Source: Laburnicola sp. R22_1
Lineage: Eukaryota > Ascomycota > Dothideomycetes > Pleosporales > Didymosphaeriaceae
Direction of reading: 5' to 3'
Assembly: GCA_014281115.1 (NCBI GenBank)
Contig: JACONQ010000002.1
Span: 930,001 to 994,000, forward strand
DNA: 64,000 nucleotides
Shown: positions 23,423 through 34,646 of the stretch, in pieces
Numbering within the stretch: the stretch's first letter is position 1
How the letters are laid out: each line of letters begins with the position of its first letter
Made by a program: the position numbers and the translations under genes
The notes under the pieces: model-generated
The model's database searches: none
The model's input: only the letters and a program-made list of their open reading frames with translations
What the model was told of the DNA's origin: nothing

Positions 23423-24861
23423 TTACACCCGCAGCAGTTTCGCCGCGTACGACGTTATCAGCTGGTCCGTCGGGAAACTCATCTCCTCGAGCTTCTGAGC
23501 GTATGGCGTCGGGACCTCAGCGCCGGTAACCCTTGCTGGGGGCGCATCAAGATAGTCGAAAGCATATTCGCAGGCGAGAGCCATGATTTCTGAGGCGACG
23601 CCGAAGGACGGGTAGCCCGATTCGACGACGAGAAGGTGGCCTGTTTTCTTGATTGATCTGACAATGGCCTCGAGGTCTAGCGGTTTTATGGAGCGTAGGT
23701 TGATGACTTCGGCTTCGACGCCGTATTGCTTCTTAAGCTGTTCGGCGGCAACGAGTGACTGACCGACGCAGCGGGAGAGAGTTACGATGGTGAGATCCTT
23801 GCCGGGGCGCTCGATCTTGGCTTTGCCGAGCTGCGGATCGTTAACATTGCATTCAAGACTGGAGCTTGGACCATCGTCGTGGGGTTTCATACTGGGATGA
23901 CAAAATCGTCTTTTTGAGCGGCTTCGCTCATGGGGAAGGACAGGCCGTAGAGAAGCCTGTAGGCAGATTAGACGGGCATAGCCAAACATGATCGGGACTC
24001 ATACTCGTTCTCCAAGACGACAACCGGGTTAGGGTCCCGGATGGCCGCTTTCAGCAGACCCTTTGCATCCTCGGAGCTGTATGGCGCGACCACCTTCAAT
24101 CCTGGAATGCTTCCGTACCAAGCCGTATAGTCCTGGGAGTGCTGAGCAGCGACACCAGCGGCGAAGCCGTTCGGTCCACGGAAGGTGATGTTGCAGGGCT
24201 GGATACCGCCGGACATATAATGTGTCTTCGCGCCCGAGTTGATGATCTGGTCGATGGCTTGCATGGCGAAGTTAAAGGTCATGAACTCGCACTAGTCCAA
24301 CTGTCAGCTGCCGGCGTCGCAAAGTGCCCAGAGAGGCTCACAATGGGGTGCAGGCCAGCCAATGCAGCACCCACGCAGAGACCGGCAAATCCAGACTCGG
24401 TAATCGGGCTGTCGATTACTCTCCTGTCGCCGAAGCGGTCGAGCAGACCTTTTGTGACTTTGTATCTGGAGACGTCGTCAGCGCGAAATTCGCCGATGAT
24501 CCACCACGGCACCGTGCAGAAGCAGGCAACACATGTCTGGGTTCAATTAGTCCCCCAATGTATTTCCATGATTCCCCGGTGCCCAATTGCATGTGTGGAG
24601 GACGACATACGCTCCGTTATACTGTGCAACCTCCTCACCCAGAACGAAGACCTTTTCGTTTGTCTCCATCTCCTCGGCCATGGCCTCGTTGAGGGCGTCT
24701 CGCACAGTCATCTCCTTGGTCCCACCATTGGAGTTATATCTCCTTCCGACGATGGACGGCGTGACGGCTGCGGTGCGGAAGGCGGGTCGGAAAGCTGGAG
24801 CTGCTGGCCGGGAAGCTGACAGCAGGCGGGCCGCTGGTCGGAGAAGCCTGGAGGCAGCCAT
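23423..24861 (-). CDS. PDB1: Pyruvate dehydrogenase E1 component, beta subunit, mitochondrial (377 aa)
   Basis: Five exons on the minus strand: 24861-24611, 24465-24342, 24291-24005, 23956-23893, 23830-23423. Introns are 145, 50, 48 and 61 bp with GT-AG ends, and all phases close to 378 codons including stop. The product pairs with E1-alpha to decarboxylate pyruvate with thiamine diphosphate in the matrix, feeding acetyl-CoA to the TCA cycle. An Arg/Ala-rich presequence (about residues 1-45, [15 protein letters not shown]) fits mitochondrial import. Family signatures are [87 protein letters not shown] and [11 protein letters not shown]. Length matches the family. The 5' flank lies before ERG6, on the same strand, and no disruption is seen. 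Confidence 0.96.
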
Positions 24862-25376
24862 TGGGTTCGCGGTACGCGGAATGGGGGACGAGGAGAGGGA
24901 GGGCCGCGGACGAGAGATGGCCGGTAGGGAGAGAGAGTGTGTCGGTGTTGACGGTGGTCGAAACTTTCTTCGGCGGTTGGCTTCGGGTTCTGTCAAGGTA
25001 GGATTGGCCTGTGCACGCAAGCTTTCTAGCCCCGGGTCCCCGTCCCCCGTGTTGTACCATGAACATCCCAAAAGTACACCACCGATGGGGATAGGCATGA
25101 TATCTAGGCCCTTTAGATGCAACACAGTCTTGGAAAGTAGTACAGTGCATGTAGAGTATAGGTTTAGATGAAGTTGGTTTGCTCAGACACAACCGGTATT
25201 ATTACTATGTAAATGCTCCATGGCCGCCATGCTGCGTTAACATCGTCGCAGATCGCCCCTCCCTCCGATATTAAACTGATATGTCGTATGCAACCACTCA
25301 AGCTTCTAGTCTTGAACAACGCCAATCCGTGAACCCGCAGACCAGAAAGAAATAACAGTGTACGACCCGATTTCGT
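24862..25376. promoter_or_regulatory. PDB1 upstream region / ERG6 3' flank
   Basis: 515 bp between the ERG6 stop and the PDB1 ATG. CT/GA-rich near 24880-24960 on the PDB1-proximal side, as common in fungal promoters. No TATA box stands out. Confidence 0.4.
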
Positions 25377-26611
25377 CTACGCGCTTGCTGGCTTACGACC
25401 AATCATCATGTACATGGGCGTAAACAACTTCTGCTTTCCACCTTCCACGAGGCAATCAGCAGCGAGGGCAAGACTGTCGGCAGTCTTCTGAGTTCCCCTT
25501 GGCGCAATACCAATGGTCTCGAGGGCACCGACAAATCTGTGGACAATACCCCTGCCGATCTTGGTCATCCGAAGAATCGTAGGAACGTCGCCGAGGGCCT
25601 GAATGTACTTCAGTTGACCAGACAATGGCCAGTACCAGGGCAACGCATCGTCTCGGTCGGCCAAATCCTCCTGGAGCTCCATCTCGAAACCGGCAGCCTT
25701 CATGGCCTTGAGGGCCACTTCGATCTTCTCCATGTTCGAAATACCATCGCCAATCTCAATACCCAGCCGGATTTCCCTGTGCTGGGGGTTGTCGTTGTCG
25801 TACTGGTCGGTCATGAGCCACTCGTATACACCGAACACACCACCGGGCTTGAGCACACGGAAGATCTCGCTGTAGATGCCTTCGAGCGAAGGGGCATGAA
25901 CGGTGGCTTCAATGGCGTAGACAGCGTCGAAGGAGTTGTCTGGAAAGGACATTTGCTACACAGGTCAGTAACTGCATGACAGACTGGGACATGAAGCGTA
26001 CCATAAAGTCTCCCTTGGTGTACTTGAGCTTATGCGAAAGCCCTTCCTTCTCTGCATAATGTGTTGCGCGCTCGATTTGGTAGTTGTTGTTGTTTAAACC
26101 GACGACATTAACACCGGCGAACTTGACCATCTCTCTGGCAGGTCCTCCGACACCGCAGCCCACGTCGAGCACCCGCATGTTGTCAGACAGGCCCATCTTG
26201 GCCGCAAGGTAGTGCTCGTGGCGGGCAATGGCCTGGCGAAAGGGCTCGCCGTAGGCAAAGCGACAGAAGTGGAAGCTCTGGCCCCAGCCATACTCGTACA
26301 GGTCGGTGGCGAGGTTGTAATAATGTCTCGTCAGAGTAGCGTACTCGTCGCGCCGGGCCTAGTGAGGGTTAGCATAAGTGGAAGCATATATTCTGCAAGC
26401 GTCGCACCTTGCGCGTCTCCTCGGTCTCGTCTCCAGCGGCTTTGTTGTCCCAGTGCTTGAAGTACTCGTCTACTGCGGCTTGTTGGGCGGCCTTGTCTTT
26501 CTTCAACATAGCCGTCATACCACCCTTCGCCTGGGCCGAGCTGCCATGCATGGCCTTGTTGAAGGCCGCATCGCGGGAGTGGTCTTCTTGCTCGAGGGAA
26601 ACGGGCGACAT
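25377..26611 (-). CDS. ERG6: Sterol 24-C-methyltransferase (379 aa)
   Basis: Three exons: 26611-26408, 26358-26002, 25955-25377; introns are 49 and 46 bp, phases fit, 380 codons with stop. The enzyme methylates C-24 of the sterol side chain from S-adenosylmethionine in ergosterol synthesis, at the ER or lipid droplets. The SAM-binding motif I is [15 protein letters not shown], followed by [16 protein letters not shown], the acidic [10 protein letters not shown] (substrate/SAM pocket) and the sterol-domain signature [12 protein letters not shown]. The N-terminus reads [20 protein letters not shown]. Length equals that of known Erg6 (~380). It is divergent from SLT11 across 467 bp. Confident assignment; no anomalies. 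Confidence 0.97.
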
Positions 26612-27078
26612 GTTGTTGTTGTTGAAAGATACGGACGTGAATGTACCAGATCGAAATTGAAAAGTAGGCCGTGGGACAACTTGGGGAAGGAACGAGAGGG
26701 TGCAGTATCGAAGGAAAGAGCACGCAGCAGCCGGCTTTAATAGAACAAAGAGCGGTATATAGTAGTGGTCGAAGACTCTAAGGGGCCTTCGCACAGAGCG
26801 GACAGTGATTCGCCAATGCCCGCCAGAGAAATTATTGCAGCCTCGCGTCCGCTCGGGCCCGCCACCCGTGCACGCCCAGCACGCTAAAACGCCCGCTCGT
26901 AACTCGATTTCGCTCCCACGCTCGTCGTCGTCACATCCCCTCCAAAGCCCATACATTCACAGGTGCTGCGCCCCACCGCTACTACGAGTCGCCTTCGCAA
27001 CTGCCAGCCCGTTCGCATCCTCCTGCATACAACAGCCCACTTTTCGAAACAGCACGCGACGGCGTGCCCGGCTCGGAG
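26612..27078. promoter_or_regulatory. Divergent intergenic promoter region of ERG6 and SLT11
   Basis: 467 bp between the two ATGs. ERG6-proximal ACAACAACA leader repeats (near 26612-26625) look like 5' UTR. No clear sterol-response element (SRE) was identified by eye. Confidence 0.45.
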
Positions 27079-28247
27079 ATGCCGCCGCAAATCAAACAGG
27101 ACCTGAACCGATCGGGCTGGGAGACGACAGACTTTCCGTCAGTGTGCGAGCGATGCCTTCCGGAGAACCCGTACGTGCAGATGCTCAAAGAAGACTACGG
27201 AGCGGTAAGTGCCCGCCTCGCCCTCCCTCTACAGGGGCCTCTGCTAATGCGCCGTAGGAATGCAAGATATGCACACGGCCCTTTACGATATTCCGGTGGA
27301 AAGCGGACCGCACAGCTCGCCAGAAGCGGACGAACATCTGCCTGACATGCGCCCGTCTGAAAAACTGCTGCCAGTGTTGCATGCTGGACTTGTCGTTTGG
27401 CCTGCCCATCGTGGTGCGTGACGCCGCCTTGAAGATGGTGGCGCCCGGGCCCCAGAGTGATATCAACCGACAATACTATGCGCAAGAGCACGAGAAAGAG
27501 ATCGAGGAAGGACGTGGAGCAGTGGAGGCCTACGACAAGACAGACGAGAAAGCGCGCGAGCTCCTCCAGCGCCTGGCGCAAAGTGAGCCGTATTACAAGA
27601 AGCAGCGGCGGCTGGAAGCCGAGGGCGAAGGAGGTCAAAAAGCGCTTCCTGCGCCTGGGGGGGAAGCTGGCGCTGCCAGTGGTCACATGCCGGGCCCCAT
27701 CAGGACGAGGGACACGAGAGGCCGCGGTGGAGGAATGCGACCCGGTCGTGGTGGACGGATAGGCGGCGCACCAGCAGCACCGAGCCCTGAAGACTGGCTT
27801 CCGCCGAGAGACCCCAACGTTGCGTCTCTGTTCGTGACCGGCGTAGAGGACGATCTGCCCGAACACGAAATCCGTACACATTTCGCCCAGTACGGACAGC
27901 TTCGGTCGGTTGTATGTTCGCACCGCGCACATTGCGCATACATAAACTACGTCCAGAGGAAGGACGCAGAGAACGCAGCCGAGACACTCAAAGGCAGGGT
28001 CGTCATCAAAGGCTGTCCGATGAAAGTCACCTGGGGAAAGCCGAAACAGCTGGACAGCCTGGATCAAAACGTCCGGATGATGTACGCAAGAGAAGGCAGA
28101 CAGGCGAATGGAAACGCCAAGCGTGCTGCTGCTTCGCAAGCTGCAATCGAGGCGAACCCGGAGGCCAGCCTCGACAGTCTTGCCGCCATTGCCCCACCTC
28201 CGGGCGCGGATGATGAAGTCAATTATGCTAGTCTAGCTGGCAATTAG
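27079..28247 (+). CDS. SLT11: Pre-mRNA splicing factor Slt11/Ecm2 (RBM22 family), 371 aa
   Basis: Exons 27079-27204 and 27258-28247; the 53-bp intron begins GTAAGT and ends TAG. The family binds U6 and U2 snRNA and helps shape the spliceosome active site within the NTC-related group, in the nucleus. N-terminal Cys-rich fingers: CERCLPENPYVQML (residues ~22-35), ECKICTRPF (~43-51), and CLTCARLKNCCQCCMLDLSF. A Glu/Lys helix follows, then a Gly/Arg-rich linker and one RRM at about residues 230-305 (SLFVTGVEDDL as RNP2, HRAHCAYINYV as RNP1). The tail is Ala-rich. The ATG at 27079 is the first in frame; the frame upstream uses GTG only. It is convergent with MZM1, whose stop is 82 bp away. Confidence 0.94.
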
Positions 28248-28328
28248 GCATGTGCAGTATTTATGGCATGGGAAGGCGTTTTTGGTTTTGACGGACGGGT
28301 ATCACATCTCGTATTGATCGAGCAAAAA

Positions 28329-28781
28329 TCAGGACGAGCAGCATTTGGTCCCTGCTAGTGTATTCCCCTTTCCTTTCTTGATATCCTCATTGTCCCCGCG
28401 CTCGGTATGTTCGTGTATTCGGAGCTCTGGTAGATAGCATTAGCAGCTACTAAGGAATGGAGGCGCTGCATGCGCTCGCTCTACGACATACTGTAATGAC
28501 CCTCTGAGTCCGTCGCCTGCCCTTGTACCACGTTCTCTCTCAAGAACTTTGCCACCTCTTCCGCGTGCGAAATTTTCGTTGACAGTTCTTCACTTCCGGC
28601 AGCTAGACCGCGGTTGTTTTCGAAGTTGTTCCGCGCTTCGAGGCGTGCGGCGGAGAGCATCCGCATATCTCCTGGCGTAAGTGTGAGCGTTCACCCAACT
28701 AGAAGAGTGTCAGGGCGTCTACGCACCTTGGAAAGCAATGCGCGCCGAACGCAACAGGTGTCGGTAAGCTGCAAGCGCCAT
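28329..28781 (-). CDS. MZM1: Mitochondrial LYR-motif protein, complex III assembly factor Mzm1/LYRM7-like (110 aa)
   Basis: Three small exons, found by reading splice sites: 28781-28727, 28671-28492, 28426-28329. Introns are 55 and 65 bp; 333 coding bases close in frame. The N-terminus MALAAYRHLLRSARIAFQGD holds the LYR-type motif. The middle is ARLEARNNFENNRGLAAGSE, and after the last junction YKLRIHEHTERGDNED is the hallmark C-terminus of Mzm1. The family chaperones the Rieske Fe-S protein Rip1 in the matrix before insertion into complex III. Without the third exon the protein would wrongly end HYSMS. Divergent from LNP1 with 233 bp between ATGs. Confidence 0.9.
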
Positions 28782-29014
28782 CTCGTGTGACATGAGAGCC
28801 AGTTTGGAGGTGAAATGGTCAAGGGTAGGAAATAGTAAAATAAGAGCCAGTCACGCAGGGATGCGGTCCCAGCGCCGATCAGTCAGCTGCTGAGCGCGCG
28901 GTTTGTGACGTCGCGTGCACTACCTTTTCTTTCCCTCCCCCGCGCCATCATGGCAACGTGCGCTTGAAACCTTTCTAGCACATCCGTGCGCTGCGGTCTT
29001 CCGAGATTCTCGAA
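28782..29014. promoter_or_regulatory. Divergent promoter of MZM1 and LNP1 with a CRE-like box
   Basis: 233 bp. TGACGTCG at 28906-28913 is one base from the palindromic bZIP (CRE) site. Pyrimidine-rich CTTTTCTTTCCCTCCCCC precedes LNP1. Function inferred only. Confidence 0.4.
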
Positions 29015-30284
29015 ATGGTCTCATTCTGGCCCTTCAAGGTTCGTATCTGTATCTGGCAGCATCTTGGTTTGCCAGCTGACGTGTCAACAGTCCAGCGACG
29101 ACGCCGCGTCCTTCGAGAGGACTCTCTCTACACTCACAGGAAAGATTACGAGGGCCGCTGCTCGGAATGACCGGCTCCGACAGAGATCCAGACGCGTCCG
29201 CGTCATGTGGACGCTCTACGCGGGTTTTGCATACATCTTTGCTGGTATGCTTTTGACGCTGGTTACAGGATGGGAGAGCTGGGGAGCGACCGAGATATCT
29301 GTGGTCGCCGGAGGGCCTGTTCTGTACGATTCCATATAATCTGGATCAACAACTATGGCAACCATTGCTAACTGGTCCAGGATCTACGTTGTTCGTACGG
29401 CGATGACCAGATACTACGACTACCGTATCTCTAGCACCGACGCCTACCTCAAGAACCTCATCAAGGAGCGAGACGCAACAATTGAGAGATTGAAGGAGTC
29501 CACAAAATACAACTCGACTCAGCAATTGCTCGAAAAATATGGAAATTCGCCCAAACCGAAGAACATCGCGTCTCCAACTTCAGGCCGCAAGCAACAAGGA
29601 TCCCAGAAACAACTTCAAGCTTCAGGACCGCGTACGGGCGTTGCGCCACCGCCAACTGCGAATATCCAGCGTCCCTCAACGCCGCAGCGACAAGCATCAG
29701 CAGCTTCTCTGAAGGAACCCTCACCACCGCAGGCTCTCCCTCCGCCTGATGCTCCCGGTGCCGAGTTTGCGCCGAATGCATTCAGCACGACCGAACTCAC
29801 GAAACAATATACGTCTGCACCAGCGGCCACTTTCACCCAGACACACTGGTACGACCGAATCTTAGACGCCCTTCTTGGTGAAGATGAGACACAGCCGAAG
29901 AATCGACTAGCGTTGATCTGCTCGGAATGTCGCCTCGTGAACGGACAAGCACCTCCCGGAGCGCGGAACCTCGAAGACGTTGGGCGATGGCGGTGCGGCG
30001 GTTGCCGTGCTTGGAATGGCAAAGAAAAGTTAGAGGAAGATGCTGTTTCAAAGCTTGTGCAGGGATGGGAGGAGGAAAGGAAGGCTAAAACCAAGCAACT
30101 CGGTACAAGTACTGACGGCGATGTCGATTCCGATGACAGGGAGATGGAAGATGATGCGGACTCTCTGGCGGGTGGAGATGGAGACGAGGGCTCCGGCGTG
30201 ATCATAGCAGAGGAAACGGCCGGCGAGTCGCCCGCTCCCTCAAGATCGACGAGGAGCAAGAGTAAGGCTAAAGGGAGGAAATAG
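29015..30284 (+). CDS. LNP1: Lunapark-family ER three-way-junction protein (386 aa)
   Basis: Exons 29015-29038, 29091-29323 and 29381-30284; introns are 52 and 57 bp. The first exon codes just MVSFWPFK. Two close transmembrane segments lie at about residues 45-95 (MWTLYAGFAYIFAGMLLTLV and ATEISVVAGGPVLIYVV), then a coiled coil (KNLIKERDATIERLKEST), a Pro/Ser/Gln-rich linker, and the Lunapark zinc finger CSECRLVNGQAPPG...WRCGGC near residues 270-300. A Glu/Asp-rich tail ends in a Lys/Arg cluster. The family stabilises ER tubule junctions opposite Sey1/atlastin. All hallmarks are present and the length is typical for fungi. Confidence 0.93.
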
Positions 30285-30853
30285 CGCCAGCATCCATACA
30301 GCAGTATGGTTTTGTTTTCTGTGCATTGACGAGCGGCATCACTACTGACGGCTACACCTAGTAACATCTCTTTATTGTTCAAAATATCAATATAGTATCA
30401 TGCAGATCGCATGTTTGCTATCACTTCATCAATCTTTTCAAGTCCTGTCCTGATCTTTATATTACAGAAAGAGAGACCCCCGTCTCATTACATTCCGAAA
30501 CACCCTCTTGCAGCAGTCCGTCACCCATTCCTTGTCGAGATCGCCGTTGGAGTTGACGATGCCTAGTCCACCTAGGCTACCATGACAGTGCCAAAGAATA
30601 AATGGGTATGTTTTTTCCACGGTGTAAAGGGGAAGGTACAATGAACATGTTGCTCCTACCCGCCTCGAAATGCTGCTAATCAAATTGCATTAAAATGAAA
30701 TGCCAGATGTCCGGATTCGCCTTGTGCGCCGTGCTTTGCAAAGCCCGCTTTGCAATTCTCTCAGATCCATGCCGTCGCTTTGTGAATGAGTTGATAGTAA
30801 TGTTCGTTATGTGCTTGGTGTTATGTTGAGTAGCACTGGTCGCGGGTTCCGGA
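30285..30853. other. Intergenic, convergent 3' ends
   Basis: 569 bp between the LNP1 stop and the stop of the minus-strand gene; presumably two 3' UTRs. No gene seen. Confidence 0.5.
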
Positions 30854-31889
30854 TTAGTTGTACATGCCACCAAGCATGTTATCATCGCTGCCCAATTCTT
30901 CCTCTTCCTCTTCCTTGTTGTCTTCATCATCGAGAGCGATATTGTCAAGCGCGGTGACCCACTCGGTTTGCTCTTCATGTTGCGCATGATCAACACCTGC
31001 TAACTGCTGACGCGGCACAGTAACCACACCGCCCTCACCGCCTACGGAACGCAGGGAGTATCGTCGAGACCAACCAGTGGTCAACGAAGCTTTTCCACCA
31101 ATAGACTGATGTTCCTTATCGGACTCGGGGTCATTGTAAGGCGACACGATAGGCGGTGAAGGCGCTTGATACTGGCTACCAGCCAGGGTAGGTGATGGGT
31201 CGGAGAACATGCCATACGGAGTAGCGTGGCGAGCTACCTCAGCGCTGTATGGGCTGCGAGTATCGACCGTCGATGGACTGGATAGGTGGTCGTCCAAACC
31301 ATCTTCCTCTTCAAGGGGAAGTTCTTCACGATCCGAAGAGTCTTTTGGAAGAGCGAAAGTACGGCTGGAAGATGGACCGTCGACGAACTCGGTTTCCGCG
31401 TCGTCGAAGTAGACGGAAGAAGAGTCGTCTCGTCCCAAGTCTGACTTGGGAAGCAGTCCTTGGGCGACCAAATCCAGCTTAATCTTGCGATTCCGGAAGG
31501 CTAGCTTCGCCTCTGCTGCTCGGCGCGCTTTTGCATCGTTCGCATTTACCCAGTCCTTGACAAGCCTAGGAAGCTGATTTTTATCCGTTACGGAGGCTTT
31601 GATGGCGTAATTGGCGAAGGACTTCGCGCTACGGCCCGCAGTCGCAGCAAGGGCGCCCCCGATGGACCATCCAGCCCTGCCGATACCGCTATTTACGATC
31701 TCTCTGCCGAAGGACACAGTAGCTGTCCCGATGTTCTTCACGGCATCGATCGAGTCGTTGCGGGCGTGTTCCCAAGTGTAAGGAAAATCGTAAGCCGGAG
31801 CGATTTGCCTATCGCCGGACTAAACAGAAGGTAGTTGTCAGTATCTGCTAACGGTAAAGCACGAACGCGCGACGTACCTGAATCTCCAT
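30854..31889 (-). CDS. Unrecognised conserved-looking protein with acidic C-terminus (325 aa)
   Basis: Exons 31889-31878 (MEIQ only) and 31819-30854; the 58-bp intron begins GTACGT and ends TTTAG. The N-terminal third (residues 20-110) is the conserved-looking part: PAYDFPYTWEHARNDSIDAV, then a Gly/Ala segment GIGRAGWSIGGALAATAGRS that could be a membrane-associated helix, and a Lys/Arg helix KARRAAEAKLAFRNRKIKL. The rest is Ser/Pro/Asp-rich and probably disordered, ending in a Glu run (EEEEEELGSDDNMLGG). The family is not recognised. A five-codon upstream ORF ends two bases before the chosen ATG. Confidence 0.72.
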
Positions 31890-32998
31890 CCCTATGTCGA
31901 TGAAGCCATCGTTTGTTTCAGTCAGTTCAGGGCGGTCCCTCGACTCATCGACGGCGTGCGCAGTATGCCGCACGTGTGCCTTTTTCATTTCATTCTCGAC
32001 CATTGTATCCGGTTATGATACTGGGTGATGGAGAAGTGGCGTGGGCCGAAGGTAAAAGCAGAGGGTGTGGTTTGTGCTGCAGGTGCGACCAAGCAGGCGG
32101 TGAAAAAGGAAGAACGAGTCGCTGAGCGAACGGGGGCTCAGCAGTGGTTCAAGTCATCCCCGTCACTTAGGACACTGTGAAGTAACAAAATTGGTCCTTG
32201 CACAGTCGCACCCGCCAAGCGGCGTCTTTCACGAATGGAGTGAGGGTAGGATGCGACAGAAGGAGTAGAGGAACAGCTTCCACGCGGAAGATGCAGATGG
32301 AAGATGCAGGAGGAAGTTGGCCCGGAGGTTCTTCAGAACGGCTCCCCAGGACCCTTAACCCGCATTATTGGCTACGCTGACATGACATGTGAAGGTCAAT
32401 ACACCACAGGCTTAATCGAGAGCTGCCGCCGCTTACATTACACGAGACACTCCAAAACATAGCTACCACTGTGGAAACATGTACTACTACCACTTTGAAA
32501 TATCCAGTCCACAGGAGCGGGCCGGAACTATTCACACCGGATGACCTAAGCCACCACGTAGCAATGAACTCAATTCGTGGTAGCGCCATCACGAACCATG
32601 GCACGTCTGGAGCCATACATTCACACCAAGAGCTGTGCATTCCTTTTTGCCAAGCCTATTTACATGCTCGCCGCGTCTGCCCCTCCGTGCGGCAGCCCTC
32701 TGGACTATTTTTGGCTATATAAATCTCTCGCCCGCCAACTCGAAAGCTGGCAGCCGCACAACACCACCGCATACTCAACCAGGCGATATCTACTCAACTG
32801 CGGCCAACTCATCAGACCTATCAGCCTCAGCCGCCCAAGGTAAGCTTATCTTATAATTGCTATCTGAACTAGCTCATCCGTCCTGAACAAGCAGATCGAA
32901 TCGTGCGGGCGGCGGCGAATGCCGTTGCACCCGCAGTTGATCTGTCCCCAGGCCGCATCGACGACTATACTAACAGGTTGTAGCTCCTCGAAGTCAAG
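31890..32998. promoter_or_regulatory. 1.1-kb divergent intergenic region with a TATA box on the right
   Basis: CTATATAAA at 32715-32723 is about 280 bp before the plus-strand ATG at 32999. Downstream, AGGTAAGC (32839) to AAGCAG (~32895) looks like a 5'-UTR intron with an internal CTGAAC branch. At 32368-32379, TTGGCTACGCTG matches the inverted MITE terminus. No coding gene is supported. Confidence 0.5.
32715..32723 (+). promoter_or_regulatory. TATA box
   Basis: CTATATAAA followed by a pyrimidine-rich stretch (CTCTCGCCC), placed for a start site around 32750 and a spliced leader to the ATG at 32999. Confidence 0.55.
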
Positions 32999-33917
32999 AT
33001 GTCGGACCGCCGCCCATCCACCGCAGACATGGACGTCCTCCACCAGGGCACGGTGGAGGGAGGTCGCATGCACAGGCGCTCGGGCCTGGGCCTGTCGATT
33101 TCGAATTCCGGTATGATCTCCCGTCGTCAAAGAATGTTGACCAGATACTGATGCTCGTATAGAAGACCCCGTCGTACCCATGCAACCGAACGAGTTCATT
33201 GCCTACGCTCAGGAGGAACTGGGAGAAGACAGGCTTAGCCAGCGCGACGAGATGAACCTGCGTCAGTATTTCGACAGCATGCGGGTCGCGAGCATCTCCG
33301 TCATGGCTCTACCCCGTCGTGCGACCAGGCGTCCGGCCAATGTCGCTTCAGCCTCTCCGCCTGACATGCCCCTCGACCAGGCGTTCTACATGGACTCATC
33401 TCACCCGAGCTATGACACCATCTACCCAGACATGGCGAATGCGTTGCTCCATGTTGACATGGATGAGGAGGATTTCGACAACAACGGCGGCAACTCGACT
33501 GAGGAGGACACCGAGGACGATGAGGGCGGACCCTCATCTTCTACTAATCGCCGCATGTCTCCACCTCGCTCTCCGAATCAGAGCGCAGGCCGCCAGACCC
33601 CACCGGATTCTGCGTTCACTCCACCAGAGTCTGCGTTCACGTTCGCCATGTCGATGCCTCCTTCCATCGCCTCCTCCGTATCTAGCACTCGGTCTAGCTT
33701 TGATGCTCAGTCACCGGATGCTCACATGGCCGACATGTCCGATCCGCCGAGCGAGTTGCCGGCCCGCAAGAAGTCCCGATGTGGCCGTCGCAACTCTAAT
33801 GCGTCGGGCCAGCAGTCTCGTGCCTCGTCCTTTTCGTCGGAGGTGGACACTGAGCATGAACAGCGCGGACACAAGAAGGCCAAGTACGTCCGCGATCCCG
33901 CCATGCCACAAGCTTAG
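32999..33917 (+). CDS. Unrecognised Ser/Pro/Asp-rich protein (288 aa)
   Basis: Exons 32999-33110 and 33163-33917; the 52-bp intron begins GTATGA and ends GTATAG, and the junction joins SNSE to DPVVPMQPNEF. The best-folded part is residues 45-80 (FIAYAQEELGEDRLSQRDEM), a probable helical segment. An acidic stretch (DMDEEDFDNNGGNSTEEDTE), a Ser/Pro-rich linker with repeated PPDSAFTPPESAFTF, and basic clusters ARKKSRCGRR and HKKAKYVRD (possible nuclear localisation signals) follow. A TATA box and a likely 5'-UTR intron suggest strong, regulated expression. Possibly a nuclear regulator; this is inference. Confidence 0.72.
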
Positions 33918-34646
33918 TACACTAAACCGCCAAGGTGTTGATGCATCCGCGACATGGTACACACCGCGCACGAACAGTGGTTTACGTCTTCTACCACTGC
34001 TGCTCACGTCAACACCCACTAGCAGTAGCGCGGACGTGTCTTGTCTCTGAGTGCCCTTCACGACTACGGATACATTGTTATGACTCTGAACGCCTTTCAC
34101 GAATATGATACCCCATCACGGCTACGATACCCTATTACGACGGCGAATGCTTCTCTCATTCAGTTGAGAAATGGAGCATGAGCACCAACTGTACTATATC
34201 TTCTAAGAGTGTCCCTCAGATGCAGTCATGCCAACATATCCTGCTCTTGTGGGCCCAGGATCTTGGCCTGGGACACTCTTAGCTCGGCTCTTGCATTGTC
34301 TTTTAGATTGCGAATTTGGTGTGGACTTTGAACTCCACGGTACAACTCATGTCAGTAACATGGAAGACGGGTACTTGCGTATCTTGACATGGATGGACAT
34401 GAGGTTGTCTGGGTATTGGAAAGCTTTACATAGTGCCTCACCCCGTGTGTGAGGCTGGCAAATGGATGCATGCATTGGAACGTCTGTGGAATACGTGGTG
34501 TTGCATGAATGTTGTTTGTTATTCTGTTTCCCATTATGCATCACGCATAGATTGCGCGGTACGTTTGCACTATCTTTGCTGGTGATAAAAAAACATTCTG
34601 AACATCACCATTTATCCCAACACTAATTAACAGCTAACAAACAGGA
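33918..34646. other. Intergenic between convergent genes
   Basis: Holds two similar stretches around 34070-34140 (CTTTCACGAATATGATACC, then CACGGCTACGATACC), possibly a decayed short repeat. No gene seen. Confidence 0.45.

Noticed and set aside
22755..23498. 247-codon plus-strand open frame
   Set aside because: Starts with TTG, overlaps the PDB1 3' coding exon antisense, and shows no domain or compositional sign of a protein.
24547..25125. Extended PDB1 N-terminus from 25125
   Set aside because: Upstream part lacks an ATG-led coding signal; the mitochondrial presequence begins cleanly at ATG 24861.
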